Assembly (NCBI RefSeq): GCF_900109945.1
Contig: NZ_FOBX01000002.1
Span: forward strand, 248,001-312,000
Origin: Bradyrhizobium sp. OK095
GTDB lineage: Bacteria > Pseudomonadota > Alphaproteobacteria > Rhizobiales > Xanthobacteraceae
DNA: 64,000 bases
Direction of reading: 5' to 3'
Positions 34,108-42,969 of the stretch are shown piece by piece. Under the pieces are notes generated by a model. The model did not search any database. It had not been told where the DNA came from and was given only the letters and a program-made list of their open reading frames with translations. Numbering within the stretch: the stretch's first letter is position 1; each line of letters starts with the position of its first letter. A program made the position numbers and the translations under genes.

Positions 34108-34470
34108 GGGCAACTCCTCAAGCGAGATAGGACCGCGCGGTGTTCGATGAATGCGTTTGTCGCCACCAAGCGATCACGGCCACTCAACAGAGAATGCATT
34201 CGCGGTCAATCGCGACGCGCCGGACCCGTTGGCCTGCGATGACGGAGAGGAAGCAACGGCGTCGCTTTCCCAATTCATGACCAAATCAAGCCGTTGACCC
34301 CTGCCGCCGGGAATCGACCGGCCTCACCACCTTCAACCATCGCTGTCGCACGAGTCGTAGCTGCGCAATCGGGCGCCAGCTTGCGCGAAATTTCCGCTTG
34401 CCCGTTTCCACGCCATGCTTAGAATTTGGGACAAGGTTCCGAAATATGGAACTGCCTTGGACCAGCCTTC
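34108..34470. other. 363-bp intergenic region between the exported VOC gene and the IclR operon
   Basis: The region separates divergent genes and contains no reading frame I can support. It should carry promoters for both sides. The only clear element is the IclR-type palindrome at 34436-34452, close to the IclR gene start. Confidence 0.6.
34436..34452. promoter_or_regulatory. Palindrome GTTCC-N7-GGAAC, candidate IclR operator
   Basis: A perfect 5-bp inverted repeat with a 7-bp AT-rich centre (GAAATAT) ends 18 bp before the IclR gene start. TTCC/GGAA half-sites of this spacing are common in IclR-family operators. The position would let the regulator repress its own operon. Confidence 0.5.
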
Positions 34471-35253
34471 ATGAGCGCCCTCACCAATGCCATCGAGATT
34501 CTCCGCTGCTTCTCCAGCGCGCGGCCGGATCTGTCGTTCGCGGACGTGATGGCGCTGACGGGCAAGCCGAAGAGTTCGACCTCGCGGCTCTTGCGCTCGT
34601 TGCGCGATTGCGGCCTGCTTGAGCAGGACCCGCACACCCGCCGCTACCGGCCAGGTCTCCTCACCTTCGAGCTCGGTCGGCTACACCGTGCCCATGACGA
34701 TCTCATCAGCATGGCCGAGCGCGAATTGCGCGAGGTCTGCGCGCGCACCGGCCACACCGGCTACATCGCCGTGCTCGACGGCTACGAGCAGGTCGTGCTG
34801 CGGATCGTGCCGGGCTCCAATCCGTTGCGTGTGGTCAATCCACCCGGCCAACGCACGCCGGCGCCCGTCACGTCGAACGGCCGTGCCATGCTGGCGCGCC
34901 TCTCCGATGAGGACATCCGTGCAAGGGTGCCCGCGACCTATCCGAAGCTGCCGCGCAACTCGCCGCAAAACTTCAAGCAGCTCATGGCGCGGCTAGACGA
35001 GATCCGCCGCACCGGCGTGTCGGAGGCAGCCGACGAATCGATCGAAGGCGTCGGCTCGCAAGGGTTTGCGCTGAAAAGCGGCGAGACAGGCGAGATGGTC
35101 GGGATCGCGGTGTCCTATTCGGTGCAGGCGACCACCGCCGCCGAGCGCGCCAATGTTCGCCGCGAGCTGGCGGCGATGGCCGCAAAATTGCGACGGCTGA
35201 CCGGCGACACACTCGATCAGGACGCCGCTCGCATCCGGACGGGGACGCGATGA
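34471..35253 (+). CDS. IclR-family transcriptional regulator, first gene of an importer/hydantoinase operon
   Basis: The 260-aa regulator has an N-terminal winged helix (TNAIEILRCFSSARPDLSF, then TGKPKSSTSRLLRSLRDCGLL) and a C-terminal effector-binding GAF-like domain (TGHTGYIAVLDGYEQVVLR through VGIAVSYSVQATTAAERA). I start at the ATG at 34471, where family similarity begins. Its stop overlaps the first permease gene (ATGA), so the regulator is co-translated with the transport genes. A candidate operator lies just upstream, pointing to autoregulation by substrate. Confidence 0.92.
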   Translation: MSALTNAIEILRCFSSARPDLSFADVMALTGKPKSSTSRLLRSLRDCGLLEQDPHTRRYRPGLLTFELGRLHRAHDDLISMAERELREVCARTGHTGYIAVLDGYEQVVLRIVPGSNPLRVVNPPGQRTPAPVTSNGRAMLARLSDEDIRARVPATYPKLPRNSPQNFKQLMARLDEIRRTGVSEAADESIEGVGSQGFALKSGETGEMVGIAVSYSVQATTAAERANVRRELAAMAAKLRRLTGDTLDQDAARIRTGTR

Positions 35254-36125
35254 GCAGCACCGCGACCACGCGCCCCAACGGCCTTGCGCTCTTCATCCTC
35301 CCGAGCGCGCTGTTGTTTGCCTTGTTCTTCTTCCTGCCGATCGGGCTGATGGCTGTCATGAGCGTGCTCACCGGCAATCCGGTGGTGATGCCGAAGGTCG
35401 CCTTCACCACACGTCACTACGCCCGCATGATCGGCGATCCCTTTTATTTCGAGGTGATCTGGACCACGATCCGGATCGGGCTCGTGACCACGCTGGTCGC
35501 GCTTCTGATCGGCTATCCACTGGCCCACTGGATGGCGCGCATCAAGAGCCGCAGCGGTCACGCGCTGCTGTTGATGGCGGTGCTGGCTCCGATGCTGACC
35601 GGCATCGTGGTGCGCACCTTCGCCTGGATGACGCTGCTGTCCGACAAAGGTGTGATCAACGAGACCCTGATCTCGCTCGGCCTCATCTCTCAGCCGTTGA
35701 AGCTGATGTACACCGAGACCGGCATCGTGGTTGGGCTCGTCCACATTTACGTGCCCTTCATGGTGCTGACGCTGACAGGCGTGATCGGCCGCATCGACGA
35801 GCGGCTGGAGCAAGCCGCCGAAAATCTCGGCGCGAGCCCGCTGCGCGCCTTTATAGAAGTGACGCTGCCGCTCAGCCTGCCCGGCATCCTCGCGGGATCG
35901 CTTCTGGTGTTTGCGCTCGCAATCAGCGCCTATGTCACGCCGATCCTGCTCGGCGGCTTCCAGATCATGACGCTGCCGATCCTGATCTACCAGCAGATCT
36001 CCGCGAACTTCAACGTCGGCTTTGCCGCTGCGCTCGGCATTATCCTGCTCATGATCTCGCTGCTGCTCGTCATCGCCTATAACCGCGCGCTCGGCCTCGT
36101 CTCCGGCCAGCGCGAATTGCAGTGA
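35250..36125 (+). CDS. ABC transporter permease, PotB-like (spermidine/putrescine importer type)
   Basis: The 291-aa inner-membrane protein has about six hydrophobic segments. The permease EAA-type loop occurs at EQAAENLGASPLRAFIEVTLPLSLPG, the docking site for the ATPase. It belongs to the 2-permease group (PotB/PotC) that imports polyamines and other small organic ions. It overlaps the IclR stop by 4 bp and is followed by the second permease. Substrate specificity cannot be read from the permease; the downstream hydantoinase-type genes suggest a cyclic amide or amino-acid-like compound. Confidence 0.92.
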   Translation: MSSTATTRPNGLALFILPSALLFALFFFLPIGLMAVMSVLTGNPVVMPKVAFTTRHYARMIGDPFYFEVIWTTIRIGLVTTLVALLIGYPLAHWMARIKSRSGHALLLMAVLAPMLTGIVVRTFAWMTLLSDKGVINETLISLGLISQPLKLMYTETGIVVGLVHIYVPFMVLTLTGVIGRIDERLEQAAENLGASPLRAFIEVTLPLSLPGILAGSLLVFALAISAYVTPILLGGFQIMTLPILIYQQISANFNVGFAAALGIILLMISLLLVIAYNRALGLVSGQRELQ

Positions 36126-36133
36126 GGCCGAGG

Positions 36134-36994
36134 ATGCAAACCACGGCCTCGCACAGCCCTTCGCTCGCGGCACCCCAGCAGGCAACGCGTACGGCCGCAG
36201 CTGCGCGGCCCTACGGCCGCTACCTCTATCTCGCGGTCAACATCGCCATCCTGGCCTTCCTGCTGGCGCCGATCGCCATCGTCATCGTGTTCGCGCTGAA
36301 CCCGACGCCCTTCATCCAGTTTCCGCCGGTCGGCGTGTCCTTGCGCTGGTTCGAAAAGTTCTTCGCCTCGCGCGACTTCATGCACGCGCTCTGGTTCAGC
36401 CTCGAAGTCGCGGTTCTCACCACGGTCTCGGCAACCATCCTCGGCGCCTCCGCAGCGCTGGCGCTGGCACGCGGCAATCTGCCGGGCACGCGGCTGATCG
36501 TGGCGACCATGCTCTCGCCGCTGATGCTGCCAGCGATCCTGACCGGGCTCGCGCTGTTCCAGACCTATGTGCTGCTCGACGTGGGACGGCCGACCTGGGG
36601 CCTCGTTGCCGGCCACACGCTGGTGACGCTGCCTTACGTGGTACGCACCACGCTCGCCGTGCTGCATAATTTCGACACGCGCCTGGAAGAAGCCGCGCAG
36701 AACCTCGGCGCAAGTCCGTTGCGCACCTTCTTCGAGGTGACGCTGCCGCTGATCAAGCCCGGCGTGCTCGCCGGCGCAATCTTCGCTTTCATCGTTTCGT
36801 TCGACCAGTTTCCGGTGTCGCTGTTCCTGGTCTCACCGGGCAACGAGACGCTGCCGGTCACGCTGTTCAATTACCTCAAGTTCGATCTCGACGGCACCAT
36901 TGGCGCTGCATCCGTCGTCTCGATCGTGCTCGCCTTTGTCGTCGTCATCGGGCTCGACCGCACCGTCGGCTTGCGCTCCTACGTCAAATTATAA
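36134..36994 (+). CDS. ABC transporter permease, PotC-like
   Basis: The partner permease is 286 aa with six predicted helices, beginning with AVNIAILAFLLAPIAIVIVF. The EAA loop is EEAAQNLGASPLRTFFEVTLPL, nearly identical in wording to that of the first permease. I chose the ATG at 36134, with GAGG 6 bases upstream. A GTG at 36122, overlapping the previous stop, is an alternative. It forms the heterodimeric channel of the importer encoded by this operon. Confidence 0.92.
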   Translation: MQTTASHSPSLAAPQQATRTAAAARPYGRYLYLAVNIAILAFLLAPIAIVIVFALNPTPFIQFPPVGVSLRWFEKFFASRDFMHALWFSLEVAVLTTVSATILGASAALALARGNLPGTRLIVATMLSPLMLPAILTGLALFQTYVLLDVGRPTWGLVAGHTLVTLPYVVRTTLAVLHNFDTRLEEAAQNLGASPLRTFFEVTLPLIKPGVLAGAIFAFIVSFDQFPVSLFLVSPGNETLPVTLFNYLKFDLDGTIGAASVVSIVLAFVVVIGLDRTVGLRSYVKL

Positions 36995-37015
36995 CCGCAT
37001 CGAAGGAATCGAGAC

Positions 37016-38074
37016 ATGATGAAAGCCCTGGGATTTCTCAGCCGCCGCCGCTTTCTGACCGCGAGCGCCTCGCTCGGCATCGGCACGATCGCCGCTCCTT
37101 ACGTCGCACGCGCCGACGATCCGACGCTGCGCATCACCGGCTGGGGCGGCAAGTGGGGTGAGGTCATGAAGTCCGAGATCGGCCCCGCCTTCGAGAGCGA
37201 GTTCAAGTGCAAGCTCCAGATCGATTCTGCCTTCCCCTATCTGCCGAAGCTGCAGGCGAGCTCGCGCTCGGCGCCGATCTACGACGTGATGCACACCAAT
37301 TCCAACGAGCAGTGGGCCGCGGCCGAAATGGGCCTGGTCGAACCGAAGATCGACGCGAAGCTCGTGCCGAACCTCGCCGACGTCTATCCCTACGCCATCA
37401 GCGACAAGATCGTAGGCGTCTCGATCTTCACCAGCGCCATCGGTCTCGGCATGCGCACCGACAAGGGCTACAGCGGCGTCACCTCCTGGAAGGAATTGTG
37501 GGACGCGAAATATAACGGCGTCCGCGGCGGCTATGTCATCCCCGTCAACAGCCTCGGCCAGGCCTTCCTGATGATGTGCGGCACGCTGTTCGGAAAGGGC
37601 CAGACTGATCTCGACGCGGCCTATATGGCGCTGGAGAAGCTGAAGCCGATCAAGATCGTCGACTTCACCGGCGCGATGGAGAAGATGCTGCTGTCGGGCG
37701 AAGTCGGCATGTGCGTCATCCACGATTCCGGCATCTACCGCTATGACGGGCAGAACCAGCCGACCGATTTCATTTCGCCGAGCGAAGGCGTGCTGTCGCT
37801 TGAGCAGGTTTTGACCATCACGCCCGGCAGCAAGATGAAGGAGCTCGCCAACGCCTATGTCAACTACATGCTGCGGCCGGAGGTACAGAAGCGCCTCGCC
37901 GAAACCGTGTGGTACTCGCCGGCCAACAGGAAAGTAAAGCTCGACCCCAAATACGACGCCAAATTGCTCACCACGCCCGAGAAGGTCTCGAAGCTGATCC
38001 AGGTCGACTGGAAGTGGTACAATGAGCGCAAGGACGAGATCGACCAGCGCGTCAACAGGATCTTCCGCGCATGA
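37016..38074 (+). CDS. ABC transporter substrate-binding protein, PotD-like, with Tat signal
   Basis: The 352-aa periplasmic receptor starts with a twin-arginine leader (LSRRRFLTASAS, cut near ARAD). It continues with the family-2 binding fold seen in LRITGWGGKWGEVMK, SAPIYDVMHTNSNEQW and VINSL-like VIPVNSLGQAF. GAAGGA lies 8 bases before the ATG at 37016. It overlaps the start of the ATPase gene by 4 bp. It determines what the importer binds, but the ligand cannot be read from the sequence. Confidence 0.92.
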   Translation: MMKALGFLSRRRFLTASASLGIGTIAAPYVARADDPTLRITGWGGKWGEVMKSEIGPAFESEFKCKLQIDSAFPYLPKLQASSRSAPIYDVMHTNSNEQWAAAEMGLVEPKIDAKLVPNLADVYPYAISDKIVGVSIFTSAIGLGMRTDKGYSGVTSWKELWDAKYNGVRGGYVIPVNSLGQAFLMMCGTLFGKGQTDLDAAYMALEKLKPIKIVDFTGAMEKMLLSGEVGMCVIHDSGIYRYDGQNQPTDFISPSEGVLSLEQVLTITPGSKMKELANAYVNYMLRPEVQKRLAETVWYSPANRKVKLDPKYDAKLLTTPEKVSKLIQVDWKWYNERKDEIDQRVNRIFRA

Positions 38075-39141
38075 GCGCATCGATCGAAATCGCCGGCGTC
38101 AGCAAAGTCTATGACGGCGGCGTGCGCGCTGTGGACGCGGTTGCCATGGACATCCGGCAGGGTGAATTCTTCTCCCTGCTCGGACCGTCCGGCTGCGGCA
38201 AGACCACGACGCTGCGCATGATCGCCGGCTTCGAGATGCCGAGCTCGGGCGCGATTCGCGTCGACGGCGCCGACATCACCCATGTGCCTGCGCACAAGCG
38301 CGACATGGGCATGGTGTTCCAGAACTACGCGCTCTTCCCCCATCGCACCGTCGCCGAGAATGTCGCCTTCGGCCTGCGCATGCGCGGGCTCGACAAGGCG
38401 ACCATCGCGGCCAAGGTGAAGGCGGCGCTGGCCATGGTCGAGCTGTCCGGCCTCGAAGACCGCCGTCCGGCGCAGCTCTCCGGCGGCCAGCAGCAGCGCG
38501 TTGCGCTTGCCCGCGCCATCGTGATCGCACCGCGCGTCCTGCTCTGCGACGAGCCGCTCGGCGCGCTCGACAAGAAACTGCGCCAGCAAATGCAGTTCGA
38601 GCTCAAGCAGCTCCAGAAGAAGCTTGGCCTGACCCTGGTGTTCGTCACCCACGACCAGGAAGAGGCGCTGGCGATGTCCGACCGCATCGCTGTGATGAAC
38701 GGCGGCCGCGTCGAGCAGGTCGGTACGCCGACTGAAATCTACAACCAGCCCACCACGCGCTTCGTCGCCGACTTCATCGGCGACACCAACATCTTTCGCG
38801 GCGAGCGCGTCGGCCCGAGCCTCGACGTCGGCAAGAGCCTGATTCTGGCGCTGCCGCCTGCCGAGACGGAAGGCACCGGCGTTCTCTCGGTGGCGCTGCG
38901 CCCTGAAAAGATTCGTCTCTCGCCGCGCACCGACGCCACCATCACAGCCGGCAGCTCCACCCACGGTATCGTCGAGAACACCAACTTTCTCGGTGGCGCG
39001 GTGCTCTACCGCATCACGCTGGAGGGCGGCCATCGCGTCCTCGTGCAGCAGCCCAATGCAGGCACGAGCCGCCTGTTCGTTCCCGGCGACGGCGTCACGC
39101 TTGATTGGACGCCGGCCGATCTCGTCGTCTTGAAGGACTAG
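38071..39141 (+). CDS. ABC transporter ATP-binding protein, PotA-like
   Basis: This 356-aa ATPase powers the PotBCD-type importer. It has Walker [11 protein letters not shown]-loop VFQNYALFPH, signature LSGGQQQR, Walker B VLLCDEPLGALD and the switch His in VTHDQEEA. A C-terminal TOBE-like domain begins near residue 240 (FVADFIGDTNIFRGE). It is complete and overlaps the binding-protein gene by 4 bp. AroM follows 7 bp later, so transport and downstream metabolism share a transcript. Confidence 0.95.
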   Translation: MSASIEIAGVSKVYDGGVRAVDAVAMDIRQGEFFSLLGPSGCGKTTTLRMIAGFEMPSSGAIRVDGADITHVPAHKRDMGMVFQNYALFPHRTVAENVAFGLRMRGLDKATIAAKVKAALAMVELSGLEDRRPAQLSGGQQQRVALARAIVIAPRVLLCDEPLGALDKKLRQQMQFELKQLQKKLGLTLVFVTHDQEEALAMSDRIAVMNGGRVEQVGTPTEIYNQPTTRFVADFIGDTNIFRGERVGPSLDVGKSLILALPPAETEGTGVLSVALRPEKIRLSPRTDATITAGSSTHGIVENTNFLGGAVLYRITLEGGHRVLVQQPNAGTSRLFVPGDGVTLDWTPADLVVLKD

Positions 39142-39148
39142 ACCCAAC

Positions 39149-39835
39149 ATGAACATGCCATTGAAGCACCAGCGCATCGGGGTGGTCGTGATCGGCCAGA
39201 GTCCGCGCCCCTCGGTCGTCACCGAGATCGCCGCCGTATTGTCGCCGGGCATCCAGATCGAGCTGCGCGGCGCGCTCGACGGCATGAGCCGTGCCGAGAT
39301 CGACGCCATCCCGCCGATGGACGGCTACGACACGCTGTTCACGCTGCTGCCGAACGGCGACGGCGTCACCATCAGCAAGAAGGAAGTCGAGCGCCGCGCG
39401 AGCCAGCAGATCATCCGATTCAAACACGAGGGCGTCGGCGTGACGCTGATGGCCTGCACCGGCAAATTTCCCAATCTCGCGGCCGACGGTCTTGTCATCC
39501 TCCCCTCGGCCATCCTGCACAATCTCGTCGAAGCCGTGCTGCCGAGCGGCCGGCTCGGCGTGTTCTCGCCGCTGGTGGAGCAGACTGCGCTGATCGACAA
39601 GAAATGGCAGCGCGACGGTGTCGAAGTCGTCGGCATCACCTTGCGTCCCGGTTCCGACGATGCCGCGGTCGACGAAGCCGCGCACACGATGGCGGAGCTC
39701 GAGCCAGATCTCGTGGTGATGGACTGCATCAGCTACACCAGCGCCAACAAGGCACGCGTGCGTAAGGCCTATCCTGGCCCTGTGATCCTCGGCCTTGCCA
39801 CCGCGGCCCGCATCGTCGAGGAGCTGGTGTCGTGA
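39149..39835 (+). CDS. AroM family protein (Asp/Glu/hydantoin racemase-like fold)
   Basis: The 228-aa protein matches AroM, a family named from an E. coli gene of unknown activity. It shows GVVVIGQSPRPSVVTEI at the N terminus, RGALDGMS, and two cysteines placed as in the Asp/Glu racemase superfamily: Cys103 in LMACTGKFP and Cys193 in VMDCISYT. Those paired cysteines suggest proton-transfer catalysis. The gene lies between a small-molecule importer and DUF917/hydantoinase genes, and its stop overlaps the DUF917 start (GTGA). A racemase role in this pathway is my inference. Confidence 0.85.
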   Translation: MNMPLKHQRIGVVVIGQSPRPSVVTEIAAVLSPGIQIELRGALDGMSRAEIDAIPPMDGYDTLFTLLPNGDGVTISKKEVERRASQQIIRFKHEGVGVTLMACTGKFPNLAADGLVILPSAILHNLVEAVLPSGRLGVFSPLVEQTALIDKKWQRDGVEVVGITLRPGSDDAAVDEAAHTMAELEPDLVVMDCISYTSANKARVRKAYPGPVILGLATAARIVEELVS

Positions 39836-40938
39836 GCAAAATGGAGTTGAAGACGATCAGCCTCGAGGAAATCGAGGCGCTCGCGGTTGGCGCCTGGATT
39901 CTCGGCACCGGCGGCGGCGGCAGCCCCTATCTCGGCCTGCTCAATCTGCGCCGGCTCTATGCCGAGGGCACCCGCGTGCAATTGATGTCGCCGCTCGACC
40001 TCGGCGACGACGACTGGGTCGCCGTGGTCTCCAACATGGGCGCGCCGCTGGTCGGACAAGAGCGCCTCGCCGACAGCCGCAACATCGCGCGCGCCGTGCG
40101 CATGCAGGAAGAGATCAACGGCATCAAGTTCCGTGCCGTGATGTCGGTGGAGATCGGCGGCGGCAACGGCGTGCAGGCGCTGATGGCGGCTGCCCATCTC
40201 GGCATCCCCGTGGTCGATGCCGACTGCATGGGCCGCGCCTTCCCTGAGGCGCAGATGACCTCGGTCGCGATCGGAGATTTACGCCCCTACCCATGTACGC
40301 TCTACGATCCCCGCGGCATCGAAGCCGTCGTGACCAAGGTACCGACCTGGAAGTGGATGGAGCGGGCGAGCCGCAAGATCTGCGTCGAGATGGGCTCGAT
40401 CGCCTCCACCAGCAAGGCGCCGCGCACCGGCCGCGAGGTCAAGGACTGGGGCATCCACTTCACCACCACCAAGGCCATCGGCATCGGCCGCGCCGTACAG
40501 GAGGCGAACCGCCGTCACGAGGATCCGATCGCCGCGCTGCTTTCGACCGAAGGCGGCAAGAGGCTGTTCACCGGCAAGATCGTCGACGTTGCACGACGCA
40601 CGACAGAAGGATTTTTGCGCGGCTCGGCGATGGTCGACGGCAGCGATGCGGACCGCGGCACCAAGCTGAAGCTCTCGTTCCAGAACGAATGGATCGTGGC
40701 CTGGCGCGACGAGGAAGCGATTGCGACGTCACCCGATCTGATCTGCGTGCTCGACAGCGTCAACGGTCACGGCATCGGCACCGAGACGATCCGCTACGGC
40801 CAGCGCGTCACCGTCGTCGCGCTGCCGGCACCGCCGGTGCTGACGAGCCCCCGAGGTCTCGAATTCGTCGGCCCGCGCGCCTTCGGCTACGACCTCGATT
40901 TCCGTTCCCTCTTCTCGCCCGCCGCGGCTGGAGCTTAA
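39832..40938 (+). CDS. DUF917 family protein
   Basis: The 368-aa protein fits DUF917, a family regularly encoded next to HyuA-type hydantoinase/oxoprolinase proteins. The N-terminal GAWILGTGGGGSPYLGL is the characteristic opening. The middle carries VEIGGGNGVQALMAAAHLGIPVVDADCMGRAFPEAQM, here split by many small residues. No membrane segment or signal peptide is evident. The GTG at 39832 overlaps the AroM stop. The family's biochemical activity is unsettled, and a role with the adjacent hydantoinase is the usual inference. Confidence 0.9.
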   Translation: MSKMELKTISLEEIEALAVGAWILGTGGGGSPYLGLLNLRRLYAEGTRVQLMSPLDLGDDDWVAVVSNMGAPLVGQERLADSRNIARAVRMQEEINGIKFRAVMSVEIGGGNGVQALMAAAHLGIPVVDADCMGRAFPEAQMTSVAIGDLRPYPCTLYDPRGIEAVVTKVPTWKWMERASRKICVEMGSIASTSKAPRTGREVKDWGIHFTTTKAIGIGRAVQEANRRHEDPIAALLSTEGGKRLFTGKIVDVARRTTEGFLRGSAMVDGSDADRGTKLKLSFQNEWIVAWRDEEAIATSPDLICVLDSVNGHGIGTETIRYGQRVTVVALPAPPVLTSPRGLEFVGPRAFGYDLDFRSLFSPAAAGA

Positions 40939-40944
40939 TATCCC

Positions 40945-42498
40945 ATGAAGCGTATTGGCATCGATGTCGGCGGCACCAACACGGACGCCGTGCTGATTGT
41001 CGACGAGAAGGTCGTTCATTCCGTCAAGCGCCCGACCACCGCCGACGTGACCTCAGGCATCCTCGACGCGCTCAAGGCATTGCGTGCGGAACCCGCCGCC
41101 GCGGTGAAGGTCGATGCGGTCGTGATCGGCACCACGCACTTCATCAACGCGGTGGTGCAGCGCCGTCATGTGCAAAAGATCGCCGCGATCCGCATCGGCA
41201 TGCCCGCCAGCGCCTCGCTGCCGCCGTTCTGCGACTGGCCGGCTGATCTCGCCACGCTTGTCAATGGCGACATCTTCATGCTGGAGGGCGGCCACGATTA
41301 CGACGGCCGCCCGTTCATGCCGCTCGACATCGCCGGCCTCAAGAACGCTGCGCGAAGGATCAAGGATTCGGGCCTGCGTTCGGCCGCGGTGTGCTCGAGC
41401 TTCTCCCCGCTCGATCCCTCCTGCGAAACCACCGCACGCGAGATCCTCGCCGAGATCTGCCCTGATGTCGCGGTGACGATGTCGCACGATCTCGGCCGCA
41501 TCGGTCTTCTGGAGCGCGAGAATGCCGCGCTGCTCAACGCCTCCCTGCGCGATCTCGCCATCACCACCGTCGCAGCGTTCCGCAAGGCGATCGCCGACAG
41601 CGGCATCGACGCGCCGCTGTTCCTGACCCAGAACGACGGCACTGTCATGCAAGCCGAGATCGCCACCGCCTTCCCGGTGATGAGCTTTGCCTCCGGTGCC
41701 ACCAATTCCATGCGCGGCGCCGCGCATCTCTCCGGCCTCGACGACGCCATGGTGGTCGACGTCGGCGGCACCACCAGCGATATCGGCCAGCTTCGGCATG
41801 GCTTCCCGCGCGAGGCCAATGCCGTGGTCGAGGTCGGCGGCGTGCGCACGCTGTTCCGGATGCCTGACCTGCTGTCGATCGGGCTCGGCGGCGGCAGCCA
41901 TGTCGACGAGGATCCGGTTCGCGTCGGCCCGCTCAGCGTCGGCTATCGTCTGACGTCGGACGCGCTGGTGTTCGGCGGCTCGCGGCTCACCGCCACCGAC
42001 ATCGCAGTCGCGGCCGGCCTGATCGACATCGGCGATCGCTCACGCGTCGCCAATTTGCCGAAACGCCTGATCGAGGCGGCGATGCGCGATGCCTGGCGCA
42101 AGCTGGAGGAAGACATCGACCGCATGAAGACCGAAGCCGGCGACGTGCCGCTGCTCGCCGTCGGCGGCGGCGCCTTCCTGGTGCCGGATCGCCTGCCCGG
42201 CATTTCCGAGATCGTGCGCGTGCCGCATGGCGATTGCGCCAATGCGGTGGGCGCCGCGATCGCGCAGGTCTCTGGCGAAGCCGACCAGGTGTTCCGCGAT
42301 CTCAGCCGCGAGGATGCGATCGCAGCCGCGCGCGATATTGCCGCCGACCGCGCGGTTCAGGCCGGAGCCGCGCGCGACAGTCTCAAGACCGTCGATGTCG
42401 AGGACATGCCGATCGCCTATCTGCCCGGCAATGCGCTGCGCGTCCGCGTCCGCGTCGCCGGCGCGATCGCCGATCCGGATCTGCCTGCGGCGGCGTGA
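40945..42498 (+). CDS. Hydantoinase/oxoprolinase family protein (HyuA-like, with ASKHA fold)
   Basis: The 517-aa protein begins MKRIGIDVGGTNTDAV, the phosphate-binding start of the hydantoinase A/oxoprolinase family. It then shows GTTHFINAVVQRR, VTMSHDLGRIGLLERENAALLNA, a second phosphate segment VVDVGGTTSDIG, and GLGGGSHVD. At this length it has the N-terminal and core domains but not the large B subunit, so it may act with DUF917. Such enzymes use ATP to open cyclic amides such as hydantoins or 5-oxoproline. It is the last gene before a repeat-rich gap of about 470 bp. Confidence 0.9.
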   Translation: MKRIGIDVGGTNTDAVLIVDEKVVHSVKRPTTADVTSGILDALKALRAEPAAAVKVDAVVIGTTHFINAVVQRRHVQKIAAIRIGMPASASLPPFCDWPADLATLVNGDIFMLEGGHDYDGRPFMPLDIAGLKNAARRIKDSGLRSAAVCSSFSPLDPSCETTAREILAEICPDVAVTMSHDLGRIGLLERENAALLNASLRDLAITTVAAFRKAIADSGIDAPLFLTQNDGTVMQAEIATAFPVMSFASGATNSMRGAAHLSGLDDAMVVDVGGTTSDIGQLRHGFPREANAVVEVGGVRTLFRMPDLLSIGLGGGSHVDEDPVRVGPLSVGYRLTSDALVFGGSRLTATDIAVAAGLIDIGDRSRVANLPKRLIEAAMRDAWRKLEEDIDRMKTEAGDVPLLAVGGGAFLVPDRLPGISEIVRVPHGDCANAVGAAIAQVSGEADQVFRDLSREDAIAAARDIAADRAVQAGAARDSLKTVDVEDMPIAYLPGNALRVRVRVAGAIADPDLPAAA

Positions 42499-42589
42499 CG
42501 ACCTCCGGCTCAGCACAAAATGCGAAAACAACCCCATGCACAGTAGCCGGGGATAGCGAGATCAATGGCTTACGCGGATGGAGCAGCTC

Positions 42590-42684
42590 AGGCTGGAGAG
42601 AGGTGCATCCGCGGGAGACAGACCCCTTACCAGTGGGTCCGCGTCTACCGGCGGCGCTGCCCTCTCCTGCAATGAGAGAGGGCA
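42590..42684. repeat. Intergenic palindromic repeat, copy 1
   Basis: About 95 bp ending in the hairpin TGCCCTCTC-N9-GAGAGGGCA at 42658-42684, preceded by a GCGTCTACCGGCGGCGC tract. It is a diverged copy of the element at 42836-42926. It follows the hydantoinase stop and may help terminate that operon. Confidence 0.7.
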
Positions 42685-42768
42685 CAGCAACGGGCATCTC
42701 CGCCATTTGACACGTCGGGCAAAACAGGGGTACGATGCTAATATTCCGAAATCGCTACGATCGCCTCT

Positions 42769-42817
42769 TCCTTCTCCCCTTGTGGGAGAAGGTGGCGCGT
42801 AGCGCCGGATGAGGGGT
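42769..42817. repeat. Short intergenic repeat of the CTTCTCCCC...GGGAGAAGG type
   Basis: The hairpin CTTCTCCC-N4-GGGAGAAG at 42771-42790 is followed by GTGGCGCGTAGCGCCGGATG and GAGGGGT. This wording is familiar from dispersed intergenic repeats in Rhizobiales; I have not searched for it. It lies between the two copies of the other repeat. Confidence 0.7.
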
Positions 42818-42835
42818 TCTCTCCGCGAACTCAAT

Positions 42836-42926
42836 TTTGAGAGATGCATGCGTGGAGGCATACCCCTCACCCAAGCGAGTTCGTGTCTACCAGCGGAGCT
42901 GCCCTCTCCCGCAAGGGGAGAGGGCA
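42836..42926. repeat. Intergenic palindromic repeat, copy 2
   Basis: This copy carries GAGATGCATGCGTGGAGGCA, GTGTCTACCAGCGGAGC and the hairpin TGCCCTCTCCC-N5-GGGAGAGGGCA at 42900-42926. It aligns along its length with the element at 42590-42684. It lies about 45 bp beyond the 3' end of the minus-strand binding-protein gene. Confidence 0.7.
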
Positions 42927-42969
42927 CAACAATGCGCCGCGTACGCTAACCGACGAGAGCTGCCCTCGT

